Positions 21,600 through 24,541 of a DNA stretch of 24,541 bases are shown here, piece after piece (the first letter of the stretch is position 1; every line of letters starts with the position of its first letter). The DNA is from Christensenella sp. UBA4379 (lineage in GTDB: Bacteria; Bacillota; Clostridia; Christensenellales; Aristaeellaceae), in the NCBI GenBank assembly GCA_002391225.1, contig DGRV01000092.1, positions 1-24,541 of the forward strand, given 5' to 3'. The translations under genes and the position numbers were made by a program. Below the pieces are notes generated by a model. The model was not told the origin of the DNA. It made no database searches and worked only from the letters and a program-made list of their open reading frames with translations.

Positions 21600-21835
21600 T
21601 GACCCACTCCACCCTGGTCGGGCTTCCCCTGGCCGAAGCCCGGGAACGCCTCAGGCAGAACGGACAGCCGGAGCCGGCGGTAACCTTCACCGCCCCTCCG
21701 CGTCCGTCCGGTTTGGGCCGCCCGGAAGATACGCAGCCCCTCGTTCCCTATGTCGTCCGCGAAACGGACGGCAGGCTGGTCTGCGCCCTGTTCAGGACGC
21801 CGGACCCCTCGAAGGAGCAACCGAAAGATGAATGA
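21599..21835 (+). CDS. Small conserved-position protein between frr and uppS
   Basis: This 78-residue protein is not assigned with confidence. The N-terminal LVGLPLAEARERLRQNG looks like the first helix of a PASTA-like unit, and the second half has PYVVRETDGRLVCALF, which would form a beta hairpin. It has no signal peptide or membrane segment. It starts at the frr stop (TGATG) and overlaps uppS by 8 bases, so it appears translationally coupled on both sides, which argues for a real gene. Its C-terminal third is rich in Pro, Lys, Asp and Glu. Similar short ORFs may occupy this slot in related Clostridia, but this could not be checked here. Confidence 0.65.
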   Translation: MTHSTLVGLPLAEARERLRQNGQPEPAVTFTAPPRPSGLGRPEDTQPLVPYVVRETDGRLVCALFRTPDPSKEQPKDE

Positions 21836-22538
21836 GCAAAAGCTGCCGCGCCATGTGGCCATCATCATGGACGGCAACGGCCGGTGGGCCAAACAGCATA
21901 TGCTGAAGGTAGCCATGGGACATCGCGCCGGTGTGGAAGCGCTACGGTCGATCATCAGGGAGAGCAGCGATCTGGGGATAGAAGCGCTCTCCCTGTTCGC
22001 GTTTTCTACGGAAAACTGGCGCAGAAGCGAGACAGAGGTCGCCGCGCTGATGCAGCTGCTGCTGGAGTATTTCAGCAGCGAGATCGACGAGCTGGATGAA
22101 AACAACGTCCGTATTCGCATCCTGGGGGAGAAGGAGGGCCTTCCGTCCCCCCAGCGGGAAGCCCTGTACCGGGCCGAGGAAAGGACGAAGGACAACACCG
22201 GGCTGAACCTGTGCATCGCCATCAACTACGGCGGGCGGCAGGAATTGGTCCGGGCGGCCAGGATCCTGGCCGAAAAGGTCCGCGCCGGGGAAATGGCCCC
22301 GGAGGACATCGACGAACAGGCCCTGTCCGACTGCCTGTATACCGGCGGCCTGCCGGATGTGGACCTGCTGATCCGCACCAGCGGGGAAATGCGGCTGAGC
22401 GGCTTTTTGCTGTACCAGTGCGCCTACGCCGAGTTCGAGTTCCCGGAAACCCTCTGGCCGGACTTTACTTTGGAGGACTATCACAGAGCGCTTGAGGTGT
22501 TTGCCTCACGTGACAGGAGATTTGGAGGCAGAAAGTGA
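21828..22538 (+). CDS. uppS: Isoprenyl transferase (undecaprenyl diphosphate synthase)
   Basis: This 236-residue cis-prenyltransferase condenses isopentenyl diphosphate onto farnesyl diphosphate to make the C55 carrier lipid for cell-wall synthesis. It has HVAIIMDGNGRWA (9-21) with catalytic Asp15, GHRAGV, FAFSTENW, and the C-terminal DLLIRTSGEMRLSGFLLYQC with the substrate-binding Arg and Ser. The ATG at 21828 gives the standard N-terminus; AAGGAG lies 10 bases upstream. It overlaps the preceding small ORF by 8 bases and cdsA by 4 bases. Confidence 0.95.
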   Translation: MNEQKLPRHVAIIMDGNGRWAKQHMLKVAMGHRAGVEALRSIIRESSDLGIEALSLFAFSTENWRRSETEVAALMQLLLEYFSSEIDELDENNVRIRILGEKEGLPSPQREALYRAEERTKDNTGLNLCIAINYGGRQELVRAARILAEKVRAGEMAPEDIDEQALSDCLYTGGLPDVDLLIRTSGEMRLSGFLLYQCAYAEFEFPETLWPDFTLEDYHRALEVFASRDRRFGGRK

Positions 22539-23344
22539 CAAAAAGGATTGTGACGGGTGTCGGTCTGCTGGCCTTGCTGGTATTTGCGCTGATCATGGGT
22601 GGCTGGGTGTTTAACGCCCTGTTCATGGGAGCGCTTTGCATGTGTGTGTTCGAGTTTTTCCGGGCGCTCAAGAACGCCGGAAACCGTCCCGTGGAATGGC
22701 CGGTGTGGACCTGCATGGCCGTGAGCATCCCCATTTACGTGCTCAGCGACCGGATGTACATCACCATGCTCCTGATCGGGGCGGCCTGCATGCTGACCTG
22801 CGCCAACGTCATTTTCCGCAAGGTGCCGAGGCTTTCGGACCTGCTGTTTTCCTGCCTGCCGCTGTTTTCCGTGCTGGTCCCCGGCCTGTGCATGCTGACC
22901 TTTCAGCAGCACCCGGAACCCTTGATGCGGGTGTACTTTATCCTCATCTCCTTCGGCATCCCGCTGATGGGGGATACTTTGGCCCTCTTTGGCGGCCGCC
23001 GCTTCGGCAAACGGGCCCTCTGCCCGGAGGTCAGCCCTAAAAAGACGGTGGAAGGCGCTCTGTTCGGCCTGCTGGGCAGCGTGCTGTTCGGCGTGATCAC
23101 CACGCTGGTGTTCAGCATCTTCACCGTCCCGCCGATTTTCTGGCACATCGCGATCCTCAGCCTCATCGCCGGCCTGGCCGGCCAGGTGGGGGACCTGTTT
23201 GCCTCCCTGGTCAAACGGCACTGCGAGATCAAGGATTTCAGCAACGTTTTCCCCGGCCACGGCGGCATGATGGACCGGCTGGACAGCGTGTTTTTCTCCA
23301 CCGTCGTCGTGTATGTCTACTATATTTTCTACATCGGGGTGTGA
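22535..23344 (+). CDS. cdsA: Phosphatidate cytidylyltransferase
   Basis: This 269-residue integral membrane enzyme makes CDP-diacylglycerol from phosphatidate and CTP. About seven hydrophobic helices are visible, and the family signature is complete: S-L-V-K-R, K-D and PGHGGMMDRLD across residues 224-250. The start is GTG at 22535, overlapping the uppS TGA (GTGA), with GGAGG at 22524-22528. Its position after uppS is standard. dxr begins 7 bases after its stop. Confidence 0.95.
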   Translation: MTKRIVTGVGLLALLVFALIMGGWVFNALFMGALCMCVFEFFRALKNAGNRPVEWPVWTCMAVSIPIYVLSDRMYITMLLIGAACMLTCANVIFRKVPRLSDLLFSCLPLFSVLVPGLCMLTFQQHPEPLMRVYFILISFGIPLMGDTLALFGGRRFGKRALCPEVSPKKTVEGALFGLLGSVLFGVITTLVFSIFTVPPIFWHIAILSLIAGLAGQVGDLFASLVKRHCEIKDFSNVFPGHGGMMDRLDSVFFSTVVVYVYYIFYIGV

Positions 23345-23351
23345 TCTTCCA

Positions 23352-24515
23352 ATGAAAAAGATCGCGGTTTTCGGTTCCACCGGTTCCATCGGCACCCAGA
23401 CGCTGGACGAGGTGCGGCGTCACCCAGAGGAATTCCGGGTCGTCGCCCTGTCCGCCCATACGAACCGCTGGCTGTTTTTTGAGCAGATCCGGGCCTTCCG
23501 CCCGCTGTGCGCCTGCCTGAGCGGCACCCCCCTGGGGGACGTGCCGGAGGACCTGCGCTTTTGCCAGTTTTACCGTCCGGAGGAGCTGACGCGCATGGCG
23601 GCCGAGTGCGGGGCGGACGACGTGATGGTGTCCATCGTCGGCGTCGCCGGGCTGGAGGTAACGATGGCCGCCCGCCGGGCAGGCAAGCGGATCCTCCTGG
23701 CCAACAAGGAAACCCTGGTGGCCGGCGGCGAGCTGGTGATGAAGGAGTGTCCGGTGGAAAACGGGGTCCCGACCCTGCTGCCGGTGGACAGCGAGCACAG
23801 CGCCATCTTCCAGTGCCTGGAGGGGCGGAAAGGGCAAAAGCCTGCCCGCATCTTCCTGACGGCCTCCGGCGGCCCCTTCCGCAACTGGCCGAAGGAGCGA
23901 ATCATGAACGCCTCCAAGGCCGAGGCCCTGAACCACCCGACCTGGAACATGGGCCAGAAAATCACCGTGGACTCTGCGTCCATGTTCAACAAGGCCCTGG
24001 AAATCATCGAGGCGAAATGGCTCTTTGACGTGGCCCCGGAGCAGATCCAGGTGGTCGTCCATCCCCAGAGCATCGTTCATTCCATGGTGGGCTTTGAGGA
24101 CGGGGCTGTCCTGGCCCAGCTGGGCGTGCCGGACATGCGGGTGCCCATCCTCTACGCGATGACCTACCCGGAGCGGATGGACAGCGGCGTTCCCTTCCCG
24201 GACTTCGCCGCACTTTCCCAGCTGACCTTTGAAAACGCAGACGCGGATAAGTTCCCGGCCCTCCGCCTGGCCTACCAGGCGCTGAACGCCGGCGGGGCTT
24301 CCTGCTGCGTGCTGAATGCCGCCAACGAGGTGGCGGTCTACGCCTTCCTGCATGAAATGATCCCCTTTGGCGGCATCTACGAATGCGTGGAGGAAACGAT
24401 CAACCGCCTGGGCGTCCTCCCAGCCCGTGACCTTTCCGACATCCGCGAAGCCAACCGGCTTGCACGAAAGACGGCCATGGAAATGCTGCATATTGAGTAT
24501 ATGACAGGACAATGA
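23352..24515 (+). CDS. dxr: 1-deoxy-D-xylulose 5-phosphate reductoisomerase
   Basis: This 387-residue enzyme converts DXP to 2-C-methyl-D-erythritol 4-phosphate with NADPH, the committed step of the MEP isoprenoid pathway, feeding uppS. It has the NADPH motif GSTGSIG (8-14), LLANKETLV, the metal ligands Asp146 and Glu148 in PVDSEHSA and Glu217 in MFNKALE, ASGGPF, and HPQSIVHSM. The ATG at 23352 gives the normal N-terminus; only a weak GGGGTG is seen upstream, so it may depend on coupling to cdsA. The TGA is followed 3 bases later by a heptamer array, where rseP would often be found. Confidence 0.95.
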   Translation: MKKIAVFGSTGSIGTQTLDEVRRHPEEFRVVALSAHTNRWLFFEQIRAFRPLCACLSGTPLGDVPEDLRFCQFYRPEELTRMAAECGADDVMVSIVGVAGLEVTMAARRAGKRILLANKETLVAGGELVMKECPVENGVPTLLPVDSEHSAIFQCLEGRKGQKPARIFLTASGGPFRNWPKERIMNASKAEALNHPTWNMGQKITVDSASMFNKALEIIEAKWLFDVAPEQIQVVVHPQSIVHSMVGFEDGAVLAQLGVPDMRVPILYAMTYPERMDSGVPFPDFAALSQLTFENADADKFPALRLAYQALNAGGASCCVLNAANEVAVYAFLHEMIPFGGIYECVEETINRLGVLPARDLSDIREANRLARKTAMEMLHIEYMTGQ

Positions 24516-24518
24516 AAA

Positions 24519-24541
24519 GGTAGGAGGTAGCGCTCACTTCG
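24519..24541. repeat. Heptamer array 7 (A family), cut by window edge
   Basis: GGTAGGAGGTAG followed by CGCTCACTTCG begins 3 bases after the dxr stop. The A unit and its CGCTC flank are the same as at 852-868 in element 1, so this is probably the left part of another full element. Confidence 0.8.

Noticed and set aside
1..24541. tRNA, rRNA or known riboswitch
   Set aside because: Reading the intergenic regions showed no cloverleaf, rRNA segment or recognisable riboswitch core; this was by eye only.

Overview
The window looks like a chromosomal segment of a GC-rich member of the Clostridia (Bacillota), probably an uncultured anaerobe of the gut or rumen type. Supporting this are a group-B monomeric [FeFe] hydrogenase, HemZ-type radical SAM protein, a bifunctional Rel with the RFKD motif, the Firmicutes-type order recJ-rel-dtd-MBL-hemZ, the order frr-uppS-cdsA-dxr, and an exported FMN/FAD fumarate-reductase-like enzyme. 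Placement below class level is not possible from this sequence.

Layout. 1-180: the 3' end of an AT-rich IS5-type insertion sequence, ending about 20 bases before a HAD phosphatase gene (gph-like, 197-841). 1142-2638: [FeFe] hydrogenase with its own promoter. 2890-7434: a divergent pair made of an AraC regulator (minus strand) and a two-gene heterodimeric ABC exporter, one half of which has a degenerate ATPase site. 7684-8481 (minus): a cysteine-rich membrane protein of unknown function, divergent from a small secreted proline-rich protein (8716-9045). 9117-11388: secD-secF, closed by an intrinsic terminator. 11460-18632: recJ, rel, dtd, an MBL-fold hydrolase and hemZ (DNA repair, stringent response, D-aminoacyl-tRNA quality control, porphyrin/radical SAM). 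18943-20814: a secreted flavinylated reductase with its own promoter and terminator. 21039-24515: frr, a small coupled ORF, uppS, cdsA and dxr (ribosome recycling, undecaprenyl phosphate, CDP-diacylglycerol, isoprenoid synthesis), a tightly overlapping operon.

The most unusual content is between the genes. Seven intergenic sites carry degenerate tandem repeats that all have a period of 7 bp. They fall into four families: A (TAGGAGG), B (GTGAAGA/GTGGAGA), C (ATTACGC/ATTACGA) and D (CCTAATC), each used in one or both orientations. They resemble in style the short tandemly repeated repetitive sequences of filamentous cyanobacteria. They start at, or within a few bases of, stop codons and in three genes they supply the stop codon itself. 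Two sites (838-1073 and 2639-2851) share a 90-base core that aligns without gaps but in opposite orientation, while the flanking A, A-inverted and D blocks keep their orientation, so the core appears to have flipped. The D arrays have a telomere-like G3N4 pattern on the minus strand and lie directly upstream of the hydrogenase and reductase promoters. This repeat system is the best candidate here for something undescribed.
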